From assembly GCA_045613945.1 (NCBI GenBank), contig JAZLBZ010000002.1:1-64000 (forward strand): 64,000 nt of DNA. Direction: 5' to 3'. The stretch comes from HGM04593 sp045613945. GTDB lineage: Bacteria > Bacteroidota > Bacteroidia > Bacteroidales > Bacteroidaceae. Below are positions 16,060 to 25,125 of the stretch, one piece after another. Position 1 is the stretch's first letter. Every line of letters begins with the position of its first letter. The notes beneath the pieces were generated by a model. The model was not told the origin of the DNA. It searched no databases and saw only the letters and a list, made by a program, of their open reading frames with translations. The position numbers and the translations under genes were made by a program.

Positions 16060-18690
16060 ATGAATAGAATACGAATATATTTGATGTTGTTGATGATGTC
16101 GCTCACAGGAGTGGCATTGGTTGGCTGTGCCGAGGAGGAGAATGACCAGCAGGTGCAGTATGGCTATGTGCAGTTCAAGGTTGGACAGGCAACCCGTTCT
16201 GTCGATAGGCTTGAGAGCCTTGCCGATGCAAAGAAGGTAAAGGTATATCTTCAGTACGACGGCCGCATAATTGAGCAGACCCTTCTGCTTAATGCCTATG
16301 ACAGTGAAACTGCCGAGTATGGCTTGCGCAGTGACAAGTTGCGTCTTCTGGCGGGTGAGTACCGCCTTATCGGTTATGTACTCTACAATCAGCTCGACCA
16401 GGAGATTCAGCAGAGGGATGTCGAGGAGTGCTCGTTTGAGATTGTACCCGGCGGTCTCCATGTACAGCATATAACCCCCGATGTCGTTGAGCGCGGACGC
16501 GTATCGTTCAAGCTCGTCAAGCATGGCTTGCAGACACGTGGCGTGGGCAATGACGGTTACTATCCTTTCAGTGATATCAGGGCTGTTGACATTACTGTGC
16601 AGAACCTCTTTACAAAGGAACTGACAACCTTTGAAAAGATTGCCGTAAAATATACCGAGGGCTTTGGTCAGGGCTCGGCCGACGAGACCCTCTATCCCGG
16701 TGAAAATGCCGAGACATCATACGCGTTGTGCGATACTCTTGTCTGGCTCAAGGCCGGTGAGTACCGTGTGCAGTACTGCATCACCTATTCCGACAAGAAT
16801 GGAAAGGCAATGCTTGCAACAGAGTACAACAACACAGATGAAACTTTTGTGGTTGAGGATGATGCCGACACAAAGGATGTGAATGTGCCTGTAAATCTTT
16901 CCGAGACTGCCGAGTATATCAAGGATTATATTGCGCTGAAAGAGATTTGGCTGGCGCTTGACGGCCCAAACTGGAGCTATGCCGGCGATGTTGAACCCGA
17001 GGGCGTGAACTGGAATTTCAACAAGGATATTGATTTGTGGGGTCAGCAGCCAGGTGTGCAACTCGACGCCAATGGCCGCGTGGCAACAATCTCTCTCGAG
17101 GGCTTCGGCCCAAAGGGTGTGGTGCCCGATGCGATCGGTCAGTTAACAGAACTTTCAATCCTGTATCTTAGCAGCCACTCCGACCTCTTGGGTGGTCACC
17201 TTTTCGGCCGCATAACACCTTCCATGACTGCCGAGCAGATGAACTCAATCCGTATGGATTATGCCGACAGGGTTCTCGACAAGGACTTCCGCACCGGTTA
17301 TTCACCATTGTGGCAGAAGACTATCGAGCTTGACCCCAATGAGAAACCAATCCGCAAGGGTATCTCTTTGAAGGGTATCCATTTCGGTGATATGACAAAC
17401 GGTATTGTCGGTATCTCAAAGGCACTGCAGCGCTGTACCAAACTGCAGCAGTTCTTCATTGCTAACTGTCCAATCACAGTCGAGGGTTTCTTCCGCGAGA
17501 TTGAGCCGGAGTCTCCTTTCTACGATGGGTGCGACACTCTAAGTTGGGAGAAGATGACAATGCTCACAGACATTGAGATCTTCAACTGTCCAAAACTTAC
17601 GGCGCTCCCAATGGAAATGCTTGCCTCACTACCGGAACTGCAGATGCTCAATGTTGCAAGCAACAAGGGTATCCCGGGCGATACGTTGAAGGCCAACTGG
17701 GAGGCGTTCATTGATGGTAACAGTGGCGACAAGTTGCAGGTGCTGTATCTTGGTTACAACAATCTCGAAGTGACACCGGACTATGATTACCTCAAAAGAA
17801 TGAGCAAACTTGGAATGATTGACTGTACCAACAACCAGCTGAAGAAGGTTTATCCGTTCGGTAAGGAGATTGCGCTTGCAAAGGTGTTTCTCGACTACAA
17901 CCAGATTGAGGAACTGACAACTGATTCTCTCGGCTATTTCTGTGGATTCTCGCAACTTGAGAGTTTTAGCGCTTCAAACAACAAGATTACGAGTTTCCCC
18001 AACATATTCAATGCGAAGTCCTTGTATGCGTTTGAATCGGTTGATTTTTCATATAATCAGATATCTGGGTTTGATGAAGGTTTCAGGGGTATAAATGCCT
18101 CGATGGTTAATCTTACCAACAATAGGCTCAAGACATTCCCTGCTGAAATCTTCAAGACAGCCTCGCCTGTGACTCAACTTATTCTTGCGGGCAATGGAAT
18201 GACGGAGATTCCCGAGGGCTCACTCAAGGGCGACAAATCCTATATGCTCACAGCGCTCGACCTTAGTTATAACTATCTGAGCGAGCTTCCTGATGATTTC
18301 GTTGGACTGCAAACTCCTTTCCTTTCGGGAATGGACTTGAGTTACAACCGTTTCTCGGAATTCCCGCTGAAACCGTTGAACATTGCCACGCTGAGCCGTT
18401 TCTTCATCCGCTATCAGCGTGATGAGAATGGTAACCGCATACTCAAGGAGTGGCCTACAGGACTTTATACCTGCCCCTCTATGGTCGTGTTCTGTATCGG
18501 AGGCAACGATCTACGCAAGATTGATGATACCATATCGCCTTATATCATGTATTTTGAGATTGCTGATAATCCTAATATCTCAATTGATTTGTCATCAGTG
18601 TGTGATTACATCTATGCCGGATATTATACTCTCATATACGACAGGACTCAGGATATTCGCGGCTGCGATGCTCTTGACCTTGAAAAATAA
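16060..18690 (+). CDS. Leucine-rich-repeat lipoprotein with DUF4458-like N-terminus
   Basis: An 876-residue lipoprotein (lipobox ALVGC, then AEEEN). Residues ~30-280 form two similar beta-rich modules of the DUF4458 type: VQFKVGQATRS, KVKVYLQYDGR, GEYRLIGYVLYNQ and, in the second copy, GEYRVQYCITY. From ~290 onward are leucine-rich repeats of irregular length with L-x-x-L-x-L-x-x-N patterns (MLNVASNKGIPG, VLYLGYNNLEV, ALDLSYNYLSELP, GMDLSYNRFSEFP). LRR solenoids bind proteins or glycoproteins. I infer a surface substrate-capture subunit. It is the largest lipoprotein of the operon. Confidence 0.85.
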   Translation: MNRIRIYLMLLMMSLTGVALVGCAEEENDQQVQYGYVQFKVGQATRSVDRLESLADAKKVKVYLQYDGRIIEQTLLLNAYDSETAEYGLRSDKLRLLAGEYRLIGYVLYNQLDQEIQQRDVEECSFEIVPGGLHVQHITPDVVERGRVSFKLVKHGLQTRGVGNDGYYPFSDIRAVDITVQNLFTKELTTFEKIAVKYTEGFGQGSADETLYPGENAETSYALCDTLVWLKAGEYRVQYCITYSDKNGKAMLATEYNNTDETFVVEDDADTKDVNVPVNLSETAEYIKDYIALKEIWLALDGPNWSYAGDVEPEGVNWNFNKDIDLWGQQPGVQLDANGRVATISLEGFGPKGVVPDAIGQLTELSILYLSSHSDLLGGHLFGRITPSMTAEQMNSIRMDYADRVLDKDFRTGYSPLWQKTIELDPNEKPIRKGISLKGIHFGDMTNGIVGISKALQRCTKLQQFFIANCPITVEGFFREIEPESPFYDGCDTLSWEKMTMLTDIEIFNCPKLTALPMEMLASLPELQMLNVASNKGIPGDTLKANWEAFIDGNSGDKLQVLYLGYNNLEVTPDYDYLKRMSKLGMIDCTNNQLKKVYPFGKEIALAKVFLDYNQIEELTTDSLGYFCGFSQLESFSASNNKITSFPNIFNAKSLYAFESVDFSYNQISGFDEGFRGINASMVNLTNNRLKTFPAEIFKTASPVTQLILAGNGMTEIPEGSLKGDKSYMLTALDLSYNYLSELPDDFVGLQTPFLSGMDLSYNRFSEFPLKPLNIATLSRFFIRYQRDENGNRILKEWPTGLYTCPSMVVFCIGGNDLRKIDDTISPYIMYFEIADNPNISIDLSSVCDYIYAGYYTLIYDRTQDIRGCDALDLEK

Positions 18691-18708
18691 CATTAATGCA
18701 TAAAGGTT

Positions 18709-20421
18709 ATGATGAATAAATTATATAAGATAGCATTGGGATTTATTATCTCAATCTCGTTTGTTGCCTGCAACGATAACGAGGTAGATGGTGTTGCCTT
18801 CTCTTTGGACAAGAACGAGATAACATTAGGTGCAGAGGGCGGAACTGATATTGTGCTTATTGAGAGTAATGACAACTGGACTGTGTCCGCCACAGCGCCC
18901 TGGCTCTCGGTCTCTCCTGCAAGCGGAGTGGGAAATGCAGCCTGCAGGGTTGCTGTCGACTCGTCGCTTGTGAATGATATGCGTACCGCAGAAATACGCT
19001 TTGCACCAGCAACATTGCCTTCAATGTCTGTAACTGTAAAGCAGATGGGATATGACAAGAAGATTGTTCCTGAAAGCGATGAAATAACGATTGAGTCATC
19101 GGCAAAGATGGAGGAGCGCTACTTTGAGACAACCGTTACTACAAACGTGAAGTTCTCGGTTGTGGTAGATCTTCTTGGTGCCGAGCAGAAGTGGCTCACA
19201 TCCGAGAGTGTATCGATAGACCTTGACAAAGGCGCGCGTCCACGTACTGCAAAACTGCGCTTTGATTGGAAAATGAACAAGGACCCGGAGTCGCGTGTAG
19301 CAGAGATTAGGCTTATTCCTGTAGGTGATGGTGCCGAGGAGGTTGATACAGCAGTGATATCAGTGATGCAGAAACCGGCCATTAAGATTGAGGATAACCG
19401 CGCAGGTGACTCAATTACACTGGTGCTTATGTATGAACTTATGAACTGCTGGAACAATCCTTGGGATACGAGTGAGAACATGCAGTACTGGGACGGTGTA
19501 AAACTGTGGGAGGCCGGTGATAAGGACCTGCCTGCTCCCGAGGCGGTAGGTCGTGTGCGGGCAGTGCAGTACAGTTTTCTTGTAACAAAGGAGAGTATTC
19601 CTGCCGAGATTCGCCATTTGAAATATCTTGAGTCGTTGGATATTTCAAGTAACTCAAGCACAATGAATCTCGATATTAGGCTGGGCAGTGAAATTTGCGG
19701 ACTCAAGCACTTGAAGTATCTTAGAATGTTCTCATACGGCCTTGTGTCGTTGCCCGATGATTTCAATAGGCTTGGCGAAACACTGGTTGCTCTTGACTTG
19801 AGCGCGAATAACTTTACTGAGATTCCTGCGATACTGACACCTAAGAACTTCCCTAAACTCAAGTCGTTGAGCCTTTTGGGATCGCGCCGTTGGCATACGA
19901 CCGACCTGCGTAACAAGGAAGAGTACAAGAGCAAGGGTGGTATTGGCCTGAACATTGATGCAAGCACAGACAATGCGTTCCGTCGCCTGCTGCTGTGGGA
20001 GAATCTTGAGGAACTCTCTTTCTCAAACTGCTATATTGAAGGTCAGATTCCCGATTTCAAAGTAGGTGAAGATAGCGTTGTAGCATATACTGCTGCTGAT
20101 ATTAAAGCGTTGAATGATTCTATAAAGGATTATACGGTAGACTACCTTCTTGGCAAGCCAAAGATTCTGCCAAACTGTACAATGCTCAGGCTTAACCTGA
20201 ACTTCCTGACAGGCAGTTTGCCCGACTGGCTGCTCTATCATCCCCATTTCATCGATTGGGTACCCGAGTTGCTTATATTTAACCAGCAGGAAAACGGCTT
20301 CAACACAGCCGGTGAACGTGCTCGTTTTGATAATGTACCGCTGACTTTCGACTATTATTACGATGCATTCCCTGGTGCAAGAGCAAAGTATGAACTTAAA
20401 GAAGAGATAACTGAGGAGTAA
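18709..20421 (+). CDS. BACON plus leucine-rich-repeat lipoprotein
   Basis: A 570-residue lipoprotein (lipobox SFVAC, then NDNEVD). A clear BACON domain spans about 28-115 (SNDNWTVSATAPWLSVSPASG... then VTVKQMG). A second BACON-like module spans about 125-230 and ends ISVMQKP. Leucine-rich repeats follow (about 300-440: LKYLESLDISSNSS, TLVALDLSANNFTEIP, LKSLSLLGSR), with a C-terminal cap. The architecture resembles the preceding gene but with a different anchor region. I infer a second, shorter capture protein for the same target. Confidence 0.85.
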   Translation: MMNKLYKIALGFIISISFVACNDNEVDGVAFSLDKNEITLGAEGGTDIVLIESNDNWTVSATAPWLSVSPASGVGNAACRVAVDSSLVNDMRTAEIRFAPATLPSMSVTVKQMGYDKKIVPESDEITIESSAKMEERYFETTVTTNVKFSVVVDLLGAEQKWLTSESVSIDLDKGARPRTAKLRFDWKMNKDPESRVAEIRLIPVGDGAEEVDTAVISVMQKPAIKIEDNRAGDSITLVLMYELMNCWNNPWDTSENMQYWDGVKLWEAGDKDLPAPEAVGRVRAVQYSFLVTKESIPAEIRHLKYLESLDISSNSSTMNLDIRLGSEICGLKHLKYLRMFSYGLVSLPDDFNRLGETLVALDLSANNFTEIPAILTPKNFPKLKSLSLLGSRRWHTTDLRNKEEYKSKGGIGLNIDASTDNAFRRLLLWENLEELSFSNCYIEGQIPDFKVGEDSVVAYTAADIKALNDSIKDYTVDYLLGKPKILPNCTMLRLNLNFLTGSLPDWLLYHPHFIDWVPELLIFNQQENGFNTAGERARFDNVPLTFDYYYDAFPGARAKYELKEEITEE

Positions 20422-20423
20422 TT

Positions 20424-22454
20424 ATGAAAACAAAACTATTTATATATTCGGCGCTGCTTGTCTTGTCATTGTCATCTTGTAATGACAGTGATGTTGTTTC
20501 AAACGCACCTGAGACCGAGCCATCTTACTCATTGACTACCGATGCTGTTGACGGTGAGTTGCTAATAAAGTTCTCGCCCGAGATGACCGGCATACTCGAC
20601 GGTTATTTTGCTACACGTGCTGCTGTTGCCGGCAAGGCTACACGCAGCGGTATCCCATCGACCGACGAGGTGCTTGCTATTCTGGGCACATACAGTTTTG
20701 AACGTGTTTTTCCCGTTGACCCACGCACTGAGGAGCGCACACGAGAGGCAGGCCTGCACCTTTGGTACAAGGTCTCTTTCGATGAGAATGTTGACCTTAA
20801 CGTTGCAATGAAGGAACTTGACAAGCTTGGTGAGATTTCAAAAATACAATGCAATAAAAGGATTTACCGCATAGATAACAGAGTGGCAAGGGAGAGCCTA
20901 CCTGTGGGTGGTGCAACACGTGCTGCCAACGGCTTGCCATTCACCGATGAGTATCTCCCATTGCAGTGGGGCTATATAAACATGGGCGAAGATGCCTATA
21001 ATTTTGAGACAGATTGGGCCGGGGTGTTGGCCGGTTGTGATGTGGGTTGTAAAGAGGCATGGAAACTCTGCACCGGTGACAGTTCTATTATTGTAGGTGT
21101 CATGGACGAGGGCGTGCATTGGGAGCACCCCGACCTCAGGGCCAACATCTGGGAGAACGAGGACGAGGAGTACGCATCGGCAGCAGATAATGACGGCAAT
21201 GGATACAAGGGCGACCGTTATGGCTACAACTTTGCATCTGATCGTGGATATATCTCTACAACATCGACTAACGACACAGGTCACGGAACACACGTTGCCG
21301 GTACAATTGCCGCCGTTAACAACAACGGTGAAGGTGTTTGCGGTATTGCCGGTGGCGATGCAGCCAATGGCAAGGGTGGCGTGAAGATTATGTCGTTACA
21401 GATTTTTGACGACAACCGTGCTTCAACCGTTGCAATGGAGGCGAAGGCGTTCAAGTATGCTGCAGACAACGGTGCTGTCATCATGCAGTGCAGTTGGGGC
21501 TACAACTCGGCCTATTCAAACATTATGCAGGGCTACACTCCCGGTCCGGCTTCGGAGAAGGAGTGGGAGACTCTTTATCCGCTTGAGAAGGAGGCTATCG
21601 ATTACTTTATTCACAATGCAGGCTCACCCAATGGCGTGATTGACGGTGGTATCGTTGTTTTTGCGTCCGGCAATGAGTTTGCCGGTATGTCGGCCTATCC
21701 GGGTGCCTATTCAAAATGTATCTCGGTGAGCGCTATCGCTGCCGATTACACCCCTGCGACATATTCAAACTTCGGCGCCGAGGTTGACCTCTCTGCTCCC
21801 GGCGGTGACGGTGACTATTACGGTGAACCTGGCAGCAGCTACGACAATGGCGGTATGATATACTCAACCTTGGTTGTTGAGGGAAAACCCACTTATGGAT
21901 ATTACGAGGGCACATCAATGGCTTGTCCTCATGTGTCGGGTGTCATTGCTCTTGGTCTCTCCTATGCTGTTGAGCAGCGTCGTCATTTCCGTGCCGAGGA
22001 GTTTATAGACCTTGTATATAGCACAGCAAGGGATATTGACATTTATTTTGTTGGTGATAAACTGTCCTACTACAACCACACTTCACCAGGTTCGGCTGCG
22101 ACAAAGACCGAACTCTCCAAGTACAGAGGCAAAATGGGACGTCTTGTGAATGCTGCAGCGTTGCTGCATGCTGTCAAGGATGGCGGACACGACATGAAAC
22201 TTCCTAATATATACCTTGCGCCTGCCGAGAACCAGGAGATTGACCTTGCGCGTTTCTTTGTGAATGGCGAGTCGCTCTCTTACAGTGCAACCGTTGCCGA
22301 TGATGCTGTTGCTGCGGTGAGTGTCACTGCTACTACAATGACAGTAACCGGCGTTGCCGAAGGATTTACCACCATTGACATTGCTGCCGGTGGCGAGGTG
22401 TACACTGTGATTGTCACAGTACGCAATGGCGCCAACAGCAATGGATGGATGTAA
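20424..22454 (+). CDS. S8 subtilisin-family serine protease lipoprotein
   Basis: A 676-residue lipoprotein (lipobox SLSSC, then NDSD). An inhibitor-like pro-region occupies about 35-150. The peptidase domain has Asp228 in VGVMDEG, His287 in GHGTHVAGT and Ser498 in GTSMACPHVSG, so the triad is complete; Asp is followed by Glu rather than the more common Ser or Thr. A Big/cadherin-like beta domain (about 590-670) ends the protein. It starts two bases after the previous stop. Placed among LRR lipoproteins and SusCD, it probably cuts captured protein into importable peptides at the surface. Self-processing of the pro-region is expected. Confidence 0.92.
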   Translation: MKTKLFIYSALLVLSLSSCNDSDVVSNAPETEPSYSLTTDAVDGELLIKFSPEMTGILDGYFATRAAVAGKATRSGIPSTDEVLAILGTYSFERVFPVDPRTEERTREAGLHLWYKVSFDENVDLNVAMKELDKLGEISKIQCNKRIYRIDNRVARESLPVGGATRAANGLPFTDEYLPLQWGYINMGEDAYNFETDWAGVLAGCDVGCKEAWKLCTGDSSIIVGVMDEGVHWEHPDLRANIWENEDEEYASAADNDGNGYKGDRYGYNFASDRGYISTTSTNDTGHGTHVAGTIAAVNNNGEGVCGIAGGDAANGKGGVKIMSLQIFDDNRASTVAMEAKAFKYAADNGAVIMQCSWGYNSAYSNIMQGYTPGPASEKEWETLYPLEKEAIDYFIHNAGSPNGVIDGGIVVFASGNEFAGMSAYPGAYSKCISVSAIAADYTPATYSNFGAEVDLSAPGGDGDYYGEPGSSYDNGGMIYSTLVVEGKPTYGYYEGTSMACPHVSGVIALGLSYAVEQRRHFRAEEFIDLVYSTARDIDIYFVGDKLSYYNHTSPGSAATKTELSKYRGKMGRLVNAAALLHAVKDGGHDMKLPNIYLAPAENQEIDLARFFVNGESLSYSATVADDAVAAVSVTATTMTVTGVAEGFTTIDIAAGGEVYTVIVTVRNGANSNGWM

Positions 22455-22463
22455 TGCTATGAA

Positions 22464-23261
22464 ATGATGAAAGCCAAAGTCCTGTATTCCCTGCTTGCGC
22501 TGCTGTTTGCAGGCAACATCGTGTCGCTGGCACAGGATAAGCGTTTTGTGTCGCGCGAGGCGCTCGATTCGCTTATGTCGCCGCAGGTTTTGCCAAACGG
22601 TGCTGCTGTGTTGCGCTTTGAGGCTTTGCAAAAGGATTTTGGTGTGATATATGAGACAGATTCTCCTTTGGCGGTGGACTATCACTTTGTGAATGTCAGT
22701 GGCAAGCCTGTTGCCATTACGCGCATTGCAACCAACTGCGGGTGTACAGTCGCCGAGGTTGGAGACTCTCTGTTAAGTCCCGGTGAAAAGGGAATAATAA
22801 GGATAAAATTTAACCCCCGTAGGCGTTCGGGAACTGTCGACACAAACAGTTTTGTATACACCTCGCTCTCAAGCAAGGAGCCGGTGGCAAGGCTCACCCT
22901 ATTGGGTAATGTGATAGACAATGATGAGTGGAATCATCTGCCTTGCAGAATTGGTGCTTTGAAACTCAAACGCAAGGATGTGGCCTTTGAACCGGTAAAG
23001 GCTGGAACAAAGCCCCAGCAGCGCATTCCTTGTGCCAATGTGGGTACTGTCCCGCTGTCGCTTTCATCGGTTGTACTCCCCGCTTTTGTCTCTTTCAATA
23101 CAGAACCATCGGAGATTGCACCAGGCGAGGAGGGTGATATAATAATAACTATAGATGGCGATATGCTGCCACCTGATGCCCCACGTTGTTTCAAGGTGGT
23201 TGTAGATGGCTTGAAAGGGCGCATATCGGACAGGACACTTAATGTAAAATTAGAAAAATAG
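22464..23261 (+). CDS. DUF1573-domain exported protein
   Basis: A 265-residue protein with an N-terminal signal peptide (about residues 1-23, ending LAQD). A DUF1573 domain lies at about 55-150, recognised by KDFGVIYETDSP, the TNCGCTVAEV motif and GEKGIIRIKFNPRRRSG. A second, weaker immunoglobulin-like repeat follows (about 165-260). DUF1573 proteins are common in Bacteroidetes envelopes and are of unknown biochemical function. Here the gene lies between the protease and two small lipoproteins in one operon. Confidence 0.85.
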   Translation: MMKAKVLYSLLALLFAGNIVSLAQDKRFVSREALDSLMSPQVLPNGAAVLRFEALQKDFGVIYETDSPLAVDYHFVNVSGKPVAITRIATNCGCTVAEVGDSLLSPGEKGIIRIKFNPRRRSGTVDTNSFVYTSLSSKEPVARLTLLGNVIDNDEWNHLPCRIGALKLKRKDVAFEPVKAGTKPQQRIPCANVGTVPLSLSSVVLPAFVSFNTEPSEIAPGEEGDIIITIDGDMLPPDAPRCFKVVVDGLKGRISDRTLNVKLEK

Positions 23262-23269
23262 ATATAATT

Positions 23270-23746
23270 ATGAAGAGATTCTTGAAGACAATAGCATTTA
23301 TGCTTGTTCTTACCGGAGTTCTTTCTTGTTCTCACGATGAGGATTTGACTCCACAGTCGCTCGAGGTTACTCCCAACAATATTTCGGGTGTGTGGAAACT
23401 TGCCGATGTAAATGGCGTGGCGCTCCCCGATGGTGTTTACTGCTATATGCAGTTTGTACGCAGGGACAGGACATTTACCATGTACCAGAAGTTCGACAGC
23501 ATGTATCCCCGCCGTCTCACCGGTTCATTTGAGATAACCAAGGATGAGTACAAGGGATACATCCTTAGCGGAAAGTATGACTACGGTACAGGCGACTGGA
23601 ATAACTCGTACATCGTGACAAGCCTGTTCGAGGAGTCTATGGTGCTCACTGCCGATGCAGAGAATGGCGACGTATGCAAGTATGTGCGTTGCAATGAGGT
23701 GCCTGAGGAGATTATCGACTGGTTCAATTCGGTGGGTGCCGAATGA
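23270..23746 (+). CDS. Small lipocalin-like lipoprotein
   Basis: A 158-residue lipoprotein (lipobox GVLSC followed by SHDED, an acidic surface-export-like run). The ISGVWKLADVNG opening, the GSFEITKDEYKGYILSGKYDY middle and the short beta-strand pattern match small Bacteroidetes lipocalin-like domains that respond to or bind small hydrophobic molecules. The match is structural in style rather than by a strict motif. It begins nine bases after the DUF1573 gene stop. Confidence 0.65.
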   Translation: MKRFLKTIAFMLVLTGVLSCSHDEDLTPQSLEVTPNNISGVWKLADVNGVALPDGVYCYMQFVRRDRTFTMYQKFDSMYPRRLTGSFEITKDEYKGYILSGKYDYGTGDWNNSYIVTSLFEESMVLTADAENGDVCKYVRCNEVPEEIIDWFNSVGAE

Positions 23747-23769
23747 TGTCAATATAACCTGTTAAGCAA

Positions 23770-24903
23770 ATGAAAAAGTCCCTCTTGTTGCTGCTGGCGA
23801 CCTGCCTGTTTTTTTCTTGTTCAAAAAAGAGCGATGTATGTACAATAAGCGGCAGTTATGCATCGGCGCCCGATGGAACGGTGCTCTACCTGACCTCTGT
23901 AGATGATGTTGTGAACCCGCTCGATTCGGCTGTGGTTAGGGGTGGAAAGTTTGTCTTTTCGCTCTCCGACACTGTGCGCGCAGTGCGTTTCATATCCTCG
24001 CAGCAGGTGCTTGATGGCGGCTTTGTCGTTGTTGAGCCGGGTGTGGTAAAAGTTGATTTTACCGGGGAGACATTTGTGTCGGGAACTGCGTCAAATGACC
24101 GCTTGAGCCGCTTTATGAATGAGAAGGGGAAAATTGTAAACCTCAAAAGGCTTGGCGAGCAGGAGGTGCTGGATATGATGGTGGTTGAAGAGTCAATGCG
24201 TGACAGCATTAAGAATGTGGTAATGTTTGCCAGCGATGTCTTTGAAGCATATGCCTTGCGTGAGATAGGCGAGAATATCTCCTCGCCGCTAGGCTGTTTC
24301 TGCCTTTTGCAGTCAGTAGGTGTGGTGACCCCTGCAAAATTGCTACCGTTTTTCAAAGAGATACCTGTCGAGTATCGTGGTGCGCTCTATAATGCTGTGC
24401 GCAGCAGGGTGGAGACCGAGGTGCGCAATGCCGCAATAGCCGGCGTGTATCTTGATGAGATATGGAAGAACCGGGAGGCTACTGCTGTTGGCAAGAAATT
24501 CCAGAATTTTGAACTTGACAATGTTGATGGCGGTACTGTGCTGCTCTCAAATGAGGTCTTTACAAACAGGTATACTCTTTTGCTGTTCTGGGCCGGCTGG
24601 CAGGGAGATTCCAGGGATTACCTGCCGGTGCTTTCGGCTGCGTATGACAAATACAGGAATAAGGGCTTGCAGATAGTAGGTGTGTCGCTCGATGATAATG
24701 TCAAGGAATGCCGGGAACTTGTTGATGAATTGGGGGTGACTTGGGTGCAGTTGTGCAATCCGGCAGGCGGCAGCGCCGAAGTGGCTGCTGCATATGGCAT
24801 AACAGAATTGCCTGCGGCTGTGCTTGTCAACAAGAAAGGAACCATAATCTCCAGGATGGAGACAGTCGGGGAGATTATGCATAAGTTTGAGGATTTGTTC
24901 TAA
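23770..24903 (+). CDS. Redoxin-like lipoprotein lacking the CxxC active site
   Basis: A 377-residue lipoprotein (lipobox FFSC, then SKKSD, basic rather than acidic, so perhaps facing the periplasm). It has a DUF4369-like N-terminal domain (about 22-110), a helical linker and a C-terminal TlpA/AhpC-type thioredoxin fold (about 240-377, ending TELPAAVLVNKKGTIISR with a cis-Pro region). The expected W-C-x-x-C is replaced by W-Q278-G-D-S281, so both redox cysteines are missing. Disulfide reduction is therefore unlikely. A binding or scaffold role is possible. It is the last gene of the SusCD operon. Confidence 0.85.
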   Translation: MKKSLLLLLATCLFFSCSKKSDVCTISGSYASAPDGTVLYLTSVDDVVNPLDSAVVRGGKFVFSLSDTVRAVRFISSQQVLDGGFVVVEPGVVKVDFTGETFVSGTASNDRLSRFMNEKGKIVNLKRLGEQEVLDMMVVEESMRDSIKNVVMFASDVFEAYALREIGENISSPLGCFCLLQSVGVVTPAKLLPFFKEIPVEYRGALYNAVRSRVETEVRNAAIAGVYLDEIWKNREATAVGKKFQNFELDNVDGGTVLLSNEVFTNRYTLLLFWAGWQGDSRDYLPVLSAAYDKYRNKGLQIVGVSLDDNVKECRELVDELGVTWVQLCNPAGGSAEVAAAYGITELPAAVLVNKKGTIISRMETVGEIMHKFEDLF

Positions 24904-24997
24904 TCCTTATGCTGCTTGAGCCCTTTGTGCTGATAGGCACAGATTGCACTGCTTGTAAAAAAAATACAAAAAAACGGTAGTTTTTAAACAAATTAGT

Positions 24998-25005
24998 TAT
25001 CTTTG
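24998..25005 (+). promoter_or_regulatory. -7 element of the rho promoter
   Basis: TATCTTTG is an exact -7 box. No good -33 TTTG is seen. The leader to the rho ATG is about 120 bases, long enough for Rho-dependent autoregulation, which is known for rho genes in other bacteria. Confidence 0.6.
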
Positions 25006-25125
25006 CATTATAATTAGTGCAGGACATTCTTTGTTTTGCCGTATCAATCAAATAAATATATCTTTTTTCAGATTTTCATTTTGTGGGCTTTCCCGTCTTT
25101 GTGGGCAAGCATCATCATCTAATTT

